From positions 241,204 to 305,203 of the forward strand of contig NZ_JAFBDQ010000002.1 of NCBI RefSeq assembly GCF_016908315.1: a stretch of DNA of 64,000 nt, written 5' to 3'. Below are positions 41,955-51,780 of the stretch, piece after piece. The stretch comes from Halanaerobacter jeridensis (GTDB taxonomy: Bacteria > Bacillota > Halanaerobiia > Halobacteroidales > Halobacteroidaceae). The position numbers and the translations under genes were made by a program. Under the pieces are notes generated by a model. That model was not told where the DNA came from. It searched no databases and saw only the letters and a program-made list of their open reading frames with translations. How positions within the stretch are numbered: position 1 is the stretch's first letter; every line of letters starts with the position of its first letter.

Positions 41955-43190
41955 TTAATCAATTAGGTCACAACATAATATTCTGGGCCCAAATTCAGTT
42001 TCAAACATAATAGAAAGAGTAATACACATATGTCCACCATTGATAGAAAAATATGGTTCAGTAATCTGTAATTGATTTGGAGACTGAACTGCTTGTTTGA
42101 GATATTTTTTACGCGACCAATCAGCATTTTCAGCATCTTTTAGAGGTTTATACTGTTTATCCTTTTGTCCCAATTCGTGTTTCGAAACTACATCTCCAAT
42201 TTGAATTCCTTCTTTGCTTAATAGATAAGCTCTTGCTACCTTTTCATCTTCTAATAATTTTTCTAAAGATTTAGCTAGTTTCTGACCATTTTTGAGTTTT
42301 TTTATGACTTTTTTAATGGGATCATGATAGCGATTATAAAATTCATTATTGGCTTTTTTCTTTTTTTGAACATATTTTTTATGTTCTTGCAGTAACTTTT
42401 CAAATTGTACCTGTGGTTTGTTTAATTTAGAAAAATTAGTTTTTGGTTTAGCAAAATAATATCCTTGAACAAAGTCACTTCCACTATCTAATGCTTTCAG
42501 AACTTGTGATTTATTTTCCACACCTTCAATTAAAACTAATGAACCTGCTTGGCGGAGTAATGAAATGACTTTTGGTAATAGTATTTCTCTTTGTTCTTCA
42601 TTAATAGCATTGAAGAGTAATGATTGGTCTAATTTAATGATATCAGGATTTAGGCTCCACACACGATCAAAATTAGACATTCCAGTTCCGAAATCATCAA
42701 TAGCAATTAAGCAGCCCAGATCTTTATAATAGTTTATTTTTTTGGCTAATCGTTCTGTATCAGAGATTGATTTTTCAACTACTTCAATCACTATTTCTTC
42801 TGGCTCTAATTTAGTTTCCGATAGTAGATTTTTAAAAAAGGATCCGTAATTTGAACCGTTGTTTATAATCTCAGGATGAACATTTAAAAATAGCCACTTA
42901 TTTTTTGGCTCTAGTTTTTTGAAGTTATGAGTGTGTATATAGCGGCATAATCTATCCAATAAAATAATATCAGGTTGATTAAAATCTAAGTTAAATAGCT
43001 TTGCTGGACTAATCCAATTATTATTTTGATCCTTAACTCTGACTAGTCCCTCATAGCCAATCACCCGTTTGTGGGCCAAACTAAAAATAGGTTGCAGAGC
43101 AGTATATAATGTATAATTTTTAAAAGTAGCAACTAATTTATTATTTTCTTGATGAATTAGTTTTTTTATAAAGTTATAATTCAAATTCAT
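41955..43190 (-). CDS. EAL-domain c-di-GMP phosphodiesterase with YkuI-like C-terminal domain
   Basis: 411 residues. EAL domain at about 20-265: the signature reads EGLVRV, and LFLNVHPEI, IEVVEKS, IDDFGTGMSN, IKLDQSL and IEGVEN keep the metal and catalytic residues, so activity is expected. A coiled segment (about 270-300) leads to a PAS-like C-terminal domain (about 300-411; ARAYLLSKEGIQIGDVVSKH) resembling YkuI_C, a probable ligand sensor. No membrane segment. Divergent from the GGDEF-EAL gene at 43412, with about 220 bases between them. Confidence 0.9.
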   Translation of the reverse strand: MNLNYNFIKKLIHQENNKLVATFKNYTLYTALQPIFSLAHKRVIGYEGLVRVKDQNNNWISPAKLFNLDFNQPDIILLDRLCRYIHTHNFKKLEPKNKWLFLNVHPEIINNGSNYGSFFKNLLSETKLEPEEIVIEVVEKSISDTERLAKKINYYKDLGCLIAIDDFGTGMSNFDRVWSLNPDIIKLDQSLLFNAINEEQREILLPKVISLLRQAGSLVLIEGVENKSQVLKALDSGSDFVQGYYFAKPKTNFSKLNKPQVQFEKLLQEHKKYVQKKKKANNEFYNRYHDPIKKVIKKLKNGQKLAKSLEKLLEDEKVARAYLLSKEGIQIGDVVSKHELGQKDKQYKPLKDAENADWSRKKYLKQAVQSPNQLQITEPYFSINGGHMCITLSIMFETEFGPRILCCDLID

Positions 43191-43343
43191 AGATATGCCC
43201 TCCTAGTCTATAAGAAACTCATCAGTATATATTATTGGATTTAATTATAAAAAGCAATATAAGCAAATTATATGTTAACTATATGTCAACTATAGCATAT
43301 AATATGCTATTTTACAAGTTAAATTGCTGACAAACTAAGAAAA

Positions 43344-43352
43344 TTGTCGAAA
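43344..43352 (+). promoter_or_regulatory. Spo0A-box-like site upstream of the GGDEF-EAL gene
   Basis: TTGTCGAAA matches the 0A box core and lies five bases before the -35 element of the sigma-H-like promoter at 43357-43383. Confidence 0.45.
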
Positions 43353-43356
43353 CATA

Positions 43357-43383
43357 AAAGGATTCTTTGCTGTAAAATAGAAT
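43357..43383 (+). promoter_or_regulatory. sigma-H-like promoter of the GGDEF-EAL gene
   Basis: AAAGGATTC, an 11-base spacer and ATAGAAT follow the Bacillus sigma-H pattern RNAGGAWWW-N11/12-RNNGAAT with one mismatch in the last W. No comparable sigma-A pair is seen. The start codon is 29 bases downstream. Confidence 0.5.
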
Positions 43384-43411
43384 TAATTTATAAAGAGGGG
43401 GGGGAGAATAA

Positions 43412-45811
43412 ATGAAAAAAAATAAAGTTAAATGGTATAAAAGCTTATTGTTTAAAGTTAATTGGAGTATAATTCTTATTTTGATTATTTTTATTTTATT
43501 GTTAAGTTTTTTTATTAATAATTTAGTTTCAAAAGAAATTACTAAACAGGTTAAAGAAAAAAACTTAGAAATAGCTACTGCTTTACAGGACAACGTTAAT
43601 GATTTTTTAGATCAAACCGAAAATATAATTAATGTTACATCTGAATTAGAAAAAATTAAAACAGGAAATGACCAGTCTATTTTAGAAGTATTAAAAAAAA
43701 TAAAAAAGGAATATAAACATTTTAAATATATTTATGTAGCTAAAAAATCAGGTCAAATGATTATGCATCCCCAAGTTAAATTAGGGTCTGATTATATTCC
43801 GCAAGATAGAGTATGGTATCAGAAGGCTATTGAACAGAATGAATTAATTTGGACAGATTCTTATTTAGATGCCAATGAGAATTACTTAATGATTACTGTA
43901 GCGATACCAATTAAAAATGATAATGGAGAATTTATTGGAGTTTTGGCTGGCGATATATTATTAAATGATTTAAGTCGTACAATAGCTGATAAAAAAATTG
44001 GTGAAACGGGATATGCTTATATTACAAATGAAAAAGGAGAGGTAATTGCTCATCCTAATGCTGAATTTATTAAAAATAAATATAACATTGACCAAGTAAT
44101 GAATTATAATCAAATATTAAAAAAAGGAAAAGGATTTATAAAATATAAAGATAGCGTTAATGATAAAAAATTAGCTTCTTATGTATCAATTAAAAGACTT
44201 AATGGTATTATTTTTGCTCAAATGGAAGTTGAAGAAGCTTTTGCAGTAAAAGACCAATTACAATTAATGATTTTGGGAATTAGCTTATTGGTATTAATTG
44301 TTTTAGGAATTTTATTTTATTTAATAAATAAAAAATATTTATTAACTCCGATTAATAAGCTAATAAATTCTATTGTTGAAGTAGCTCAAGGTGATTTTAA
44401 TAGCAAAGTAGAAAATATAAGAGAAGATGAAATTGGTAAATTAGCTAGCAACTTTAATTATATGATAGAAGAAATTCATGCTGCGTATCAACAACTGGAA
44501 GCTTATAATCGAGAAATTACTAATTTAAATCAAACTTTAAAGTTTCAAGCTGATCATGACCCGTTAACTGAATTACCTAATAGACGAAAATTTATACGTG
44601 AACTTGAAATAGAGTTAAAGAAAAACAAAGCAGGAATCATAATGTTACTAGACCTTGATGATTTTAAAGATGTTAATGATACTTTAGGTCATATTTATGG
44701 TGATAAATTACTCAAAAGAATTAGTCATACCCTTATGGACATTGCAAATAAGAATGTTTTTGTTGCTAGATATGGTGGTGATGAATTCTTGATTTTACTC
44801 AAAGAGATTACTTCAGATTTAAAAATTAAAGAATATATTAAAAAATTAAAAGAAATTATAGAAGAGCCATTTAGAATTAATGACAAAGAGGTTCATATTG
44901 GTTTTAGCTTGGGGATTACTCGTTACCCTCAAGATTCTACTACTACGTATCAATTAATTACAAATGCTGATACAGCAATGTATGAAGCTAAAAAAATGGA
45001 TGATAAAGATTACCTTTATTATAATCAAAATATGAAGAATAAAATGAAAAAGAAGAAAGAAATAGAAGATAAATTGAGAAATGCCCTTAATAATGATAAG
45101 TTCAAATTAAAATATCAGCCGCAAGTTGATTTAACTGATGGACAAGCGAAATATTTTGAAGCACTAATTAGATTAAAAGAAGATAATATTTCACCAGGTG
45201 AGTTCATCCCAGTAGCAGAAGAGAGTGGATTAATCATTGAAATTGGCAGGTGGGTGACTAAAGAAGCAATTGAACAATTGGCTATTCATGAGGATAATGA
45301 AATTAAAATATCGATTAATTTTTCAGTGCAGCAGTTAAATGATAAAGAATACATTGACTTTTTAGTTGAAGAATTAAATAAGAATAATGTAAACCCGGAA
45401 TTGTTAGAAATAGAAATTACAGAGAGTGTTTTAATTGAAAAAGAAGCAGAAGCAATTGAGTTTTTGAATCAATTATCACAACTTGGTGTGCAGTTAGCAT
45501 TAGATGATTTTGGGACAGGATATTCTTCTTTTAGCTATTTGGCTTATATTTCTTTTGATAAAGTAAAACTGGATAAGTTTATTATTGATAGGTTTTTAGA
45601 AGGTCAAAATCTAAAAACAATTGCTAATTTAATTAAACTCTTTCATAGTATTGATTTACCAGTTGTGGCAGAGGGAGTGGAAACGAAAGAACAGTATATC
45701 AATTTAGCGGAAATGAATTGTGATTATATTCAAGGTTATTTGTTTAGCAAGCCGCTTGCTAATAACAAAATAAAAAAATTGCTTCAAGAAAATTTGATTC
45801 AAGAAATTTAA
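43412..45811 (+). CDS. membrane Cache-HAMP-GGDEF-EAL c-di-GMP enzyme
   Basis: 799 residues: TM (about 13-35), dCache sensor (about 36-285; VWYQKAIEQNELIWTDSYLD), TM (about 290-310), HAMP (about 311-365), GGDEF (about 385-545; ARYGGDEFLILL) and EAL (about 555-795; YFEALIRL, IEITESV, LDDFGTGYSS, AEGVE). Both catalytic motifs look intact, so the protein could make or break c-di-GMP, and one activity may dominate. No RxxD is visible five residues ahead of GGDEF. Strong GAGGGGGGGG site. Confidence 0.93.
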   Translation: MKKNKVKWYKSLLFKVNWSIILILIIFILLLSFFINNLVSKEITKQVKEKNLEIATALQDNVNDFLDQTENIINVTSELEKIKTGNDQSILEVLKKIKKEYKHFKYIYVAKKSGQMIMHPQVKLGSDYIPQDRVWYQKAIEQNELIWTDSYLDANENYLMITVAIPIKNDNGEFIGVLAGDILLNDLSRTIADKKIGETGYAYITNEKGEVIAHPNAEFIKNKYNIDQVMNYNQILKKGKGFIKYKDSVNDKKLASYVSIKRLNGIIFAQMEVEEAFAVKDQLQLMILGISLLVLIVLGILFYLINKKYLLTPINKLINSIVEVAQGDFNSKVENIREDEIGKLASNFNYMIEEIHAAYQQLEAYNREITNLNQTLKFQADHDPLTELPNRRKFIRELEIELKKNKAGIIMLLDLDDFKDVNDTLGHIYGDKLLKRISHTLMDIANKNVFVARYGGDEFLILLKEITSDLKIKEYIKKLKEIIEEPFRINDKEVHIGFSLGITRYPQDSTTTYQLITNADTAMYEAKKMDDKDYLYYNQNMKNKMKKKKEIEDKLRNALNNDKFKLKYQPQVDLTDGQAKYFEALIRLKEDNISPGEFIPVAEESGLIIEIGRWVTKEAIEQLAIHEDNEIKISINFSVQQLNDKEYIDFLVEELNKNNVNPELLEIEITESVLIEKEAEAIEFLNQLSQLGVQLALDDFGTGYSSFSYLAYISFDKVKLDKFIIDRFLEGQNLKTIANLIKLFHSIDLPVVAEGVETKEQYINLAEMNCDYIQGYLFSKPLANNKIKKLLQENLIQEI

Positions 45812-45910
45812 AGTTACTTGAATATATCGTCGTTAAATAAAAAAATTATTTTGTTTTTTTAATAGTTAGATATTGAGAATATTATCTTCAGAGATTGTGG
45901 AGGGAAGACC

Positions 45911-47218
45911 ATGAAAAAAACAGGAATAATACTAGGTGTTATTTTATTAGTGGGTATTAGTGCTTTATTTTTACTCGGCCAGTCTGCTAGTAAAGTGGAT
46001 TATACAAGAGTAGAAAGCAGAGAAATAGTTAATTCATTACTGGCTATGGGGACAGTAATTCCTGAACAAAAGATTGAGATTAGAACTTCCCGAGCCGAAA
46101 CAATTGAAAGAGTTGCGGTTGCAGAAGGAGAGTTTATTAAACAGGGGCAAACTTTATTTGCTTATGATAGTGATTTGCTTAAATTAGATCTAAAACGAGC
46201 TCAAGCTAATTATCAGCAGGCCCAAGCTAATTTAGCCCAAAGTAAATTAGCAATTAATGAAGCGCAACTGAGTTTAGAATTAGCTAAAGTAAAAAAAGAA
46301 AATGCAGCGCAAACTACTGTGGCCCCTTTAAAAGAAGAAGTTGAGCAGGCTAAATTAGAAGTGAAGCATAGTAAAAAAGATTTTGAGCGAGCAGAAGAAT
46401 TATACAAGCAAGAAGCACTCAGTAAAGTTGAGTTTGAACAACAGAAAAACAGATTAGAAGTTTTGCAGTCTAAATTAAATTTAGCTCAAGCAAAGCTTAA
46501 GCAAGCTCAAAGAGAAAAAGATGACAGGATAGAAGAAGCTAGACTAGAAGTTAAAAGAGCTAACAGTAGATATCAAAGAGCCCAAAAAAAATATCAATCC
46601 AGTAAGGCAGCTTTATCTACGGCTCAAGGTGCTTATCAGCAAGCAAAAATCAAGCTGCAGCGTTATACCATTGATGCGCCCCTAGCTGCTTTTATTTTAA
46701 ATAGAAATATTGAGGCTGGTGAATACGTACAGCCGGGTCAAAAAGTATTGACATTAGGGTCTAAAAAATTATTGGTACGGATTAGTCCTGATGAAGAAGA
46801 GTTAGCTTTGCTAGAGCTGGGTAATGAAGGTTATGTTTCTCCTGAGGCTTATCCAGAGCGCAAATATAAAGTGCGAGTTGTGCGTAAAGCTCCTCAGGTT
46901 AATGAAGAACAAGGTACGATTGATATTTATCTAGAGTTTATTAATAAAGACGATAAAATAGTTCCTAATATGTCAGTCTCTGTAGAAATAAAAGAGGATA
47001 ATTCTAAAATGGGATTATTTATTCCTCCCGAGTATATTGTTAGTGACAACGAAAAAAATTATGTTTATGTAGAAGATGATGGAGTAGCCCACAAGAAAGA
47101 AATAAAAGTAAAAAGCCGCCAGACTGGGCAATGGCAAATAGAAGGCTTAGCTGCTGATGAGGTAGTAGTAACTCCTACAAATATAGAAAATGATCAGCAG
47201 ATAGAACTTAAGAGGTGA
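45911..47218 (+). CDS. membrane-fusion adaptor of a MacAB-like efflux system
   Basis: 435 residues with an uncleaved N-terminal membrane anchor (about 5-23), a split lipoyl/barrel-sandwich domain (VAVAEGEFIKQGQTLFAYDS and RYTIDAPLAAFILNRNIEAG), and between them a long coiled-coil hairpin (about 90-245) very rich in Ala, Gln, Lys and Glu. Beta-barrel and membrane-proximal domains follow. Such adaptors bridge an inner-membrane ABC transporter to the outer layers of the envelope. It stands seven bases before the permease gene, in one operon with the ATPase. Confidence 0.92.
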   Translation: MKKTGIILGVILLVGISALFLLGQSASKVDYTRVESREIVNSLLAMGTVIPEQKIEIRTSRAETIERVAVAEGEFIKQGQTLFAYDSDLLKLDLKRAQANYQQAQANLAQSKLAINEAQLSLELAKVKKENAAQTTVAPLKEEVEQAKLEVKHSKKDFERAEELYKQEALSKVEFEQQKNRLEVLQSKLNLAQAKLKQAQREKDDRIEEARLEVKRANSRYQRAQKKYQSSKAALSTAQGAYQQAKIKLQRYTIDAPLAAFILNRNIEAGEYVQPGQKVLTLGSKKLLVRISPDEEELALLELGNEGYVSPEAYPERKYKVRVVRKAPQVNEEQGTIDIYLEFINKDDKIVPNMSVSVEIKEDNSKMGLFIPPEYIVSDNEKNYVYVEDDGVAHKKEIKVKSRQTGQWQIEGLAADEVVVTPTNIENDQQIELKR

Positions 47219-47225
47219 TTGGAAA

Positions 47226-48443
47226 ATGTGGTTTGAATTTAAGATGGCGTGGCGTTTTTTAATGTCAGGTAAGACACAAACATTATTAATATTATTAGGT
47301 ATTATAGTAGGAGTTACTGTTCAAGTGTTTTTGGGATTTTTAATCCAAGGCTTACAGCAAGATCTGATTAATCAAACTGTGGGTACTGCGCCTCATGTAT
47401 TTATCTTGCCTGAAGCTAATGCTCCAAGAATGTTAACAGAAGAAGAAAGTAGTTATTCTCGCACGATTACTTTTAGCGGCAAACAGACAGGGCTTAGCCG
47501 GTGGAGGAAACTAAGCTCTGATGTGGAAGAGATTGATGATGTGACCGCTGTATCACCTACTATAGTGGGTTCAGGTTTTGCTTTTCGCGGCCAAAAAAGT
47601 TTATCGACTGTGATGAGAGGAATCAATTTTGAGCAGGCTGATAATATATATAATATTAAAGAAAATTTGTTAAATACCCAGACTGCTGATCTAGGAGGAA
47701 ATAATATTTTAATTGGTTCTAGCTTGGCCCAGGAATTAGAACTTAGCCCAGGAGACAGCTTAAAATTAAGAACAGCTGATGGGGTGACTGATAGTTTCTT
47801 TATTGCTGGTATTTTTGATTTAGGAAATAAAGAATTAAACAGTAGTTGGGTGTTGATGGGGCTTAACCGGGCTGCTACTTTCTTAGATATGCCGAATAAG
47901 ATTTCTAATATTGAATTACAGATTAGTGATGTTTTTAAATCAAATCAGATTGCTAGTCAAATTAGGCGTAATAATCCTCGAGTAAAGGTTGAGAGTTGGC
48001 AAGAAAATAATCAACAGCTATTAACTGCTTTAGAAAGTCAAAGTAGTTCTAGTTTAGTGATTCAAGTTTTTGTTATGATTGCTGTTACTTTGGGAATTTC
48101 TAGTGTGTTAGCTGTTTCAGTGGTGCAAAAATCACGCCAAATAGGTATTTTGAAAGCAATGGGTACTAACCGCAGAAGAGTAGGGATTATCTTTTTGATT
48201 CAGGGAGCAATTTTGGGATTAACTGGTGCTTTAATAGGTAGTATGGGGGGCATTGGCCTTAGTAAATTATTTGTCAATGTAGTTAGAGATGAGACGGGTA
48301 GTCCTCTTTTTCCGATAACTATAAATTTGAATTTTATCTTGATTTCTATTGCAGTAGCGACTTTAGCTGGTATGATTGCTGCTTTAATTCCGGCCCGTAA
48401 TTCAGCTAAGTTGAATCCAGTTGAGGTGATTAGAAATGGCTAA
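47226..48443 (+). CDS. ABC transporter permease (MacB/FtsX-type)
   Basis: 405 residues: one N-terminal TM (about 15-38), a large extracytoplasmic MacB_PCD domain (about 40-270) and three C-terminal TMs with the FtsX pattern (SRQIGILKAMGTNRRRVG coupling segment near 320, ending SAKLNPVEVIRNG). Mechanotransmission-type exporters of this family move peptides, lipoproteins or drugs with the adaptor encoded upstream. Its 3' end overlaps the ATPase gene by eight bases. Substrate unknown. Confidence 0.92.
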   Translation: MWFEFKMAWRFLMSGKTQTLLILLGIIVGVTVQVFLGFLIQGLQQDLINQTVGTAPHVFILPEANAPRMLTEEESSYSRTITFSGKQTGLSRWRKLSSDVEEIDDVTAVSPTIVGSGFAFRGQKSLSTVMRGINFEQADNIYNIKENLLNTQTADLGGNNILIGSSLAQELELSPGDSLKLRTADGVTDSFFIAGIFDLGNKELNSSWVLMGLNRAATFLDMPNKISNIELQISDVFKSNQIASQIRRNNPRVKVESWQENNQQLLTALESQSSSSLVIQVFVMIAVTLGISSVLAVSVVQKSRQIGILKAMGTNRRRVGIIFLIQGAILGLTGALIGSMGGIGLSKLFVNVVRDETGSPLFPITINLNFILISIAVATLAGMIAALIPARNSAKLNPVEVIRNG

Positions 48444-49131
48444 GTCTTTAATTGAAATTAATAATTTAGTTAAAGTTTACGGTCAAGAAGTTAAAAATAA
48501 AGTATTACATTCTATCTCATTAGAGATAGAAAAAGGCGAATTTGTAGCAATTGTAGGACCGTCTGGTTCAGGGAAAAGTACATTTTTAAATTTGCTAGGT
48601 GCTTTAGACCAAGCTACGGAGGGAGAAATTTGGATTAATAATCAATTGATTTCGGATTTAGATGATCTAGAATTAGCTAAATTTCGTAATCAAAATTTAG
48701 GTTTTGTCTTTCAATTCCATCATTTATTACCCGAGTTTACAGCTAAAGAGAATGTGATGATTCCTGATTGGATAGAATATGGGGCTCCTACAGTTGATAA
48801 AAAAGAACGGGCACAAAAGTTATTAGAACTGGTGGGCTTAAGTGATGTTACGGATAAGCTAATCACCAAGTTATCAGGAGGTCAAAAACAGCGGGTGGCT
48901 TTGGCCCGAGCATTAATGAATAAGTCACCTATATTATTGGCTGATGAGCCAACGGGAAATTTAGATACTGCAACAACTGAAAAGATTTATAATTTATTAA
49001 GAGATATTAACCAACAATTAGGAACTACTTTTATTATTGTGACTCATAATCAAGATATTGCAGCTAAGACTGACCGTATCATTAGATTAGTAGATGGTCA
49101 GATAGAAAGTGATAAAGTAATTGAAAAATAA
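48436..49131 (+). CDS. ABC transporter ATPase (MacB/LolD-type)
   Basis: 231 residues with all nucleotide-binding motifs: Walker A GPSGSGKST (about 39), Q-loop FQFHHLLPEF, signature LSGGQKQR (about 146), Walker B ILLADEPTGNLD and switch VTHN. It belongs to the LolD/MacB class that drives FtsX-type permeases and starts eight bases inside the permease gene. It completes the three-gene efflux operon. Confidence 0.94.
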   Translation: MAKSLIEINNLVKVYGQEVKNKVLHSISLEIEKGEFVAIVGPSGSGKSTFLNLLGALDQATEGEIWINNQLISDLDDLELAKFRNQNLGFVFQFHHLLPEFTAKENVMIPDWIEYGAPTVDKKERAQKLLELVGLSDVTDKLITKLSGGQKQRVALARALMNKSPILLADEPTGNLDTATTEKIYNLLRDINQQLGTTFIIVTHNQDIAAKTDRIIRLVDGQIESDKVIEK

Positions 49132-49234
49132 TGATTATAGTTAAAACAGAGTATAATTTGAAAAAAGCAGACTAATATAGTATTATTATAGTTGATAATA
49201 ATTATTATTTATAGAGGGGAATGGTGTACATAGT

Positions 49235-50224
49235 ATGGAAAAAGTTAAAGTAGGAATTGTGGGTTATGGGAATTTAGGTAAAGGAGTACAAGCAGCAGTT
49301 AAGCAGAATGATGATATTGAATTAGTGGGAGTTTTTACTAGACGACCAGTAGATACAGTAGATGTTAATGAAGAGGGCGTTAAAGTTGTAAATACAGATG
49401 ATGCTGAAGAATATACTGATCAGATTGATGTAATGTTATTATGTGGTGGTTCAGCGACTGATCTACCTGTGCAGGGGCCAAAGTTTGCAGCAATGTTCAA
49501 TACTGTAGATAGTTATGATAATCATGAAGAAATTCCTGATTATTATAGTGAAATAGATAAAGTTGCCCAAGAAAATGGAACTACTAGTGCAATTAGTATC
49601 GGTTGGGATCCAGGTTTATTCTCTATGAACCGGATGGTTGAAGAAGCTATTCTACCAGCAGGAAACGGTTATACTTTCTGGGGCGAAGGTGTTAGCCAAG
49701 GTCATTCTGATGCAGTAAGAAGAGTAGATGGAGTTAAAGATGCAGTGCAGTATACGATCCCTAAAGAAGATGCGATTGAACAAGTTAGAGCCGGAGAAAA
49801 TCCTGATTTAGCAACAAAAGATAAGCATATTAGAGAATGTTATATAGTTGCTGAAGAAGGTGCGGACAAAGAAGAGATTAAAGAAGAAATTGTAACAATG
49901 CCTAATTATTTTGAAGATTATGAAACTACAATTCATTTTGTAAGTCAAACAGAGTTAGATGAAAATCATTCTGCTATGCCGCACGGTGGATTTGTGATGC
50001 GCAGCAGCAAAACAGGAGAAGATAAAGAGAATAATCAAATCATTGAATTCTCTTTAAAGTTAGACAGCAATCCAGAGTTTACTGCTAGTGTATTAGTTGC
50101 TTATGCTCGAGCAATTCATAAATTAAGTGAAGAAGGAGTAACGGGAGCTAAAACAGTATTTGATATTCCGTTATCTTATTTAAGTCCGAAGTCTTCAGCT
50201 GAATTAAGAAAAGAATTATTATAA
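49235..50224 (+). CDS. ddh: meso-diaminopimelate D-dehydrogenase
   Basis: 329 residues. NADP-dependent one-step conversion of tetrahydrodipicolinate to meso-diaminopimelate for lysine and peptidoglycan. Rossmann motif GIVGYGNLGKGV near the N-terminus, then VFTRRP with the NADP-phosphate-binding Arg residues, and substrate region ISIGWDPGLFSMNRM and GEGVSQGHSDAVRRVDGV characteristic of Ddh. The ribosome site GAGGGG lies about 14 bases before the ATG, rather far, but no nearer in-frame start exists. Monocistronic; strong terminator. Confidence 0.94.
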   Translation: MEKVKVGIVGYGNLGKGVQAAVKQNDDIELVGVFTRRPVDTVDVNEEGVKVVNTDDAEEYTDQIDVMLLCGGSATDLPVQGPKFAAMFNTVDSYDNHEEIPDYYSEIDKVAQENGTTSAISIGWDPGLFSMNRMVEEAILPAGNGYTFWGEGVSQGHSDAVRRVDGVKDAVQYTIPKEDAIEQVRAGENPDLATKDKHIRECYIVAEEGADKEEIKEEIVTMPNYFEDYETTIHFVSQTELDENHSAMPHGGFVMRSSKTGEDKENNQIIEFSLKLDSNPEFTASVLVAYARAIHKLSEEGVTGAKTVFDIPLSYLSPKSSAELRKELL

Positions 50225-50235
50225 AATAAATATAG

Positions 50236-50288
50236 AAAGCCCCTAAGATTCCATAGCATTGGAAAACTTAGGGGCTTTTATTTTTTTG
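50236..50288 (+). terminator. intrinsic terminator of ddh
   Basis: AAAGCCCCTAAG / CTTAGGGGCTTT (50236-50247 and 50267-50278), with an inner TTCCA/TGGAA pair, then a T-run. The layout resembles the terminator at 40041. Confidence 0.9.
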
Positions 50289-50290
50289 AT

Positions 50291-50680
50291 TTATTATTTT
50301 TCTGTCGTAACATTATTGATATCCTCTACTCTATCATTCACCACTGACGTTTGCCTCCTTTCTAAAATAACTAAATTGTAGAAAATGTTTTAATAGAATA
50401 TATAAGTATTATATTTAGTTAAATTATAGATAATGTCTGAAAAATCAACTTCCTTGCCTTGTTAGTATTATTGATGACCAAGATTAAGTGGCTTTTAATT
50501 TTATTATAATAAATCATATTTTCTTAGAATAAAAAGGATAAATAATAGTGATTACTATTTTGTTATTTCTTTTTATATGATAGAATCAACTTATAGAATT
50601 ATAAAAATTTATCATTTTATAAGAATAAATGTCGGTTAGCAGATAATAATATTATAAAATATAAAGAGAGAGGGTGAAGA
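50291..50680. other. AT-rich intergenic region
   Basis: About 390 bases. A 16-codon minus-strand frame (50294-50344) has a good AAAGGAGG site nine bases before its GTG pair but no recognisable product. The rest is AT-rich leader of the REC-GGDEF gene with no recognised hairpin or riboswitch. Confidence 0.4.
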
Positions 50681-51682
50681 ATGAAGATTTTAATTGTGGA
50701 TGATGCCAGTGACATCCGTCGGTTATTGGGGCATATTATTCGTAAGTCTGGATATGAAGATTTAGAGTTTGCTGTTAATGGACAAGAAGCTTTAAATATT
50801 ATTGAGCAAAAGCAGAATTCAGGAGAAAAAATAGATTTAATCTTATTGGATATAATGTTACCAGATATAAATGGTATTGAGGTTTGTCGGCAGTTGAAGA
50901 GCAAAAAAATAGTTGAAGGAGTGCCGATAATTATGGTTACTGGGGAAGAGGATGAAACTGTTTTAGAGCAAGCTTTTTCAGCGGGAGCAATGGATTATAT
51001 AGTAAAACCTTTTTCTCAGATTGAACTTAAAGCTCGTGTAAAATCGGCTTTAGAACTGAGGCAAGAGAGGCAAAAACGTAGTCAACGCGAAGCTGAATTA
51101 GAAGATGCAACTAAAAGTTTAAAAACTGCTAATAAGGAATTAGAGAGATTGGCTTCTTTAGATGGATTAACTAAATTAGCTAACCGTCGTCTTTTCGATC
51201 AAAAACTGCAGGAAGAGTGGGGACGGTCTGTACGAAAAGATGAAGTTTTGGGCTTAATAATGCTCGATATTGATTATTTTAAAGAATACAATGATACTTA
51301 TGGACATCAAGCAGGTGATAAATGTCTACAAGACTTGGCATCTAAGTTGGAAAAATCTTTATTCCGCTCGGGTGATTTTGTTGCTCGTTATGGAGGAGAA
51401 GAGTTTGCTGCTATCCTGCCTGAGACGGATTATAAAGGGCTGACAGAAGTAGCTGAAAGAATCAGACGAGAAATTCAAGGTTTGAAAATAAAGCATGAGA
51501 ATTCAGAGGTTTCTGATTATGTAACTGTTAGCCTTGGAGCTGCAGTAGCTTGTCCAGAAAGTAAATCAGGGATAGATAAATTAGTGCAAGCTGCTGATAA
51601 AGAGCTTTATCGAGCTAAAGAAAACGGGCGTAATCAAGTGAAAATCAAGAAAAAATTAGTTACAGGAGAAGAAGAAGGTTAA
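50681..51682 (+). CDS. response-regulator diguanylate cyclase (REC-GGDEF)
   Basis: 333 residues. Receiver 1-125 (DD at 7-8, phospho-Asp57 in LILLDIMLP, Lys in YIVKPFS), coiled linker and GGDEF domain (about 165-320) with ARYGGEEFAAILPE and an RSGD inhibitory site five residues before it. PleD/WspR-like logic: phosphorylation should dimerise and activate c-di-GMP synthesis. It opens the kinase island, so the hybrid kinase and HPt genes downstream are candidate phosphodonors. AGAGAGAGGG site before ATG. Confidence 0.94.
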   Translation: MKILIVDDASDIRRLLGHIIRKSGYEDLEFAVNGQEALNIIEQKQNSGEKIDLILLDIMLPDINGIEVCRQLKSKKIVEGVPIIMVTGEEDETVLEQAFSAGAMDYIVKPFSQIELKARVKSALELRQERQKRSQREAELEDATKSLKTANKELERLASLDGLTKLANRRLFDQKLQEEWGRSVRKDEVLGLIMLDIDYFKEYNDTYGHQAGDKCLQDLASKLEKSLFRSGDFVARYGGEEFAAILPETDYKGLTEVAERIRREIQGLKIKHENSEVSDYVTVSLGAAVACPESKSGIDKLVQAADKELYRAKENGRNQVKIKKKLVTGEEEG

Positions 51683-51780
51683 ACGTAGTAGTGTTAATGC
51701 CCAAGGAGTGATTATTTGATGTATCAAGTAGTTGATGGGCAGTTTGAAGTAGTAGAAGATTAATTTAGAGGAGGGATTTG

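Noticed and set aside
43312..43593. 93-codon minus-strand frame over the GGDEF-EAL promoter
   Set aside because: Hydrophobic shadow of the TM-coding strand; covers a promoter and lacks start signals.
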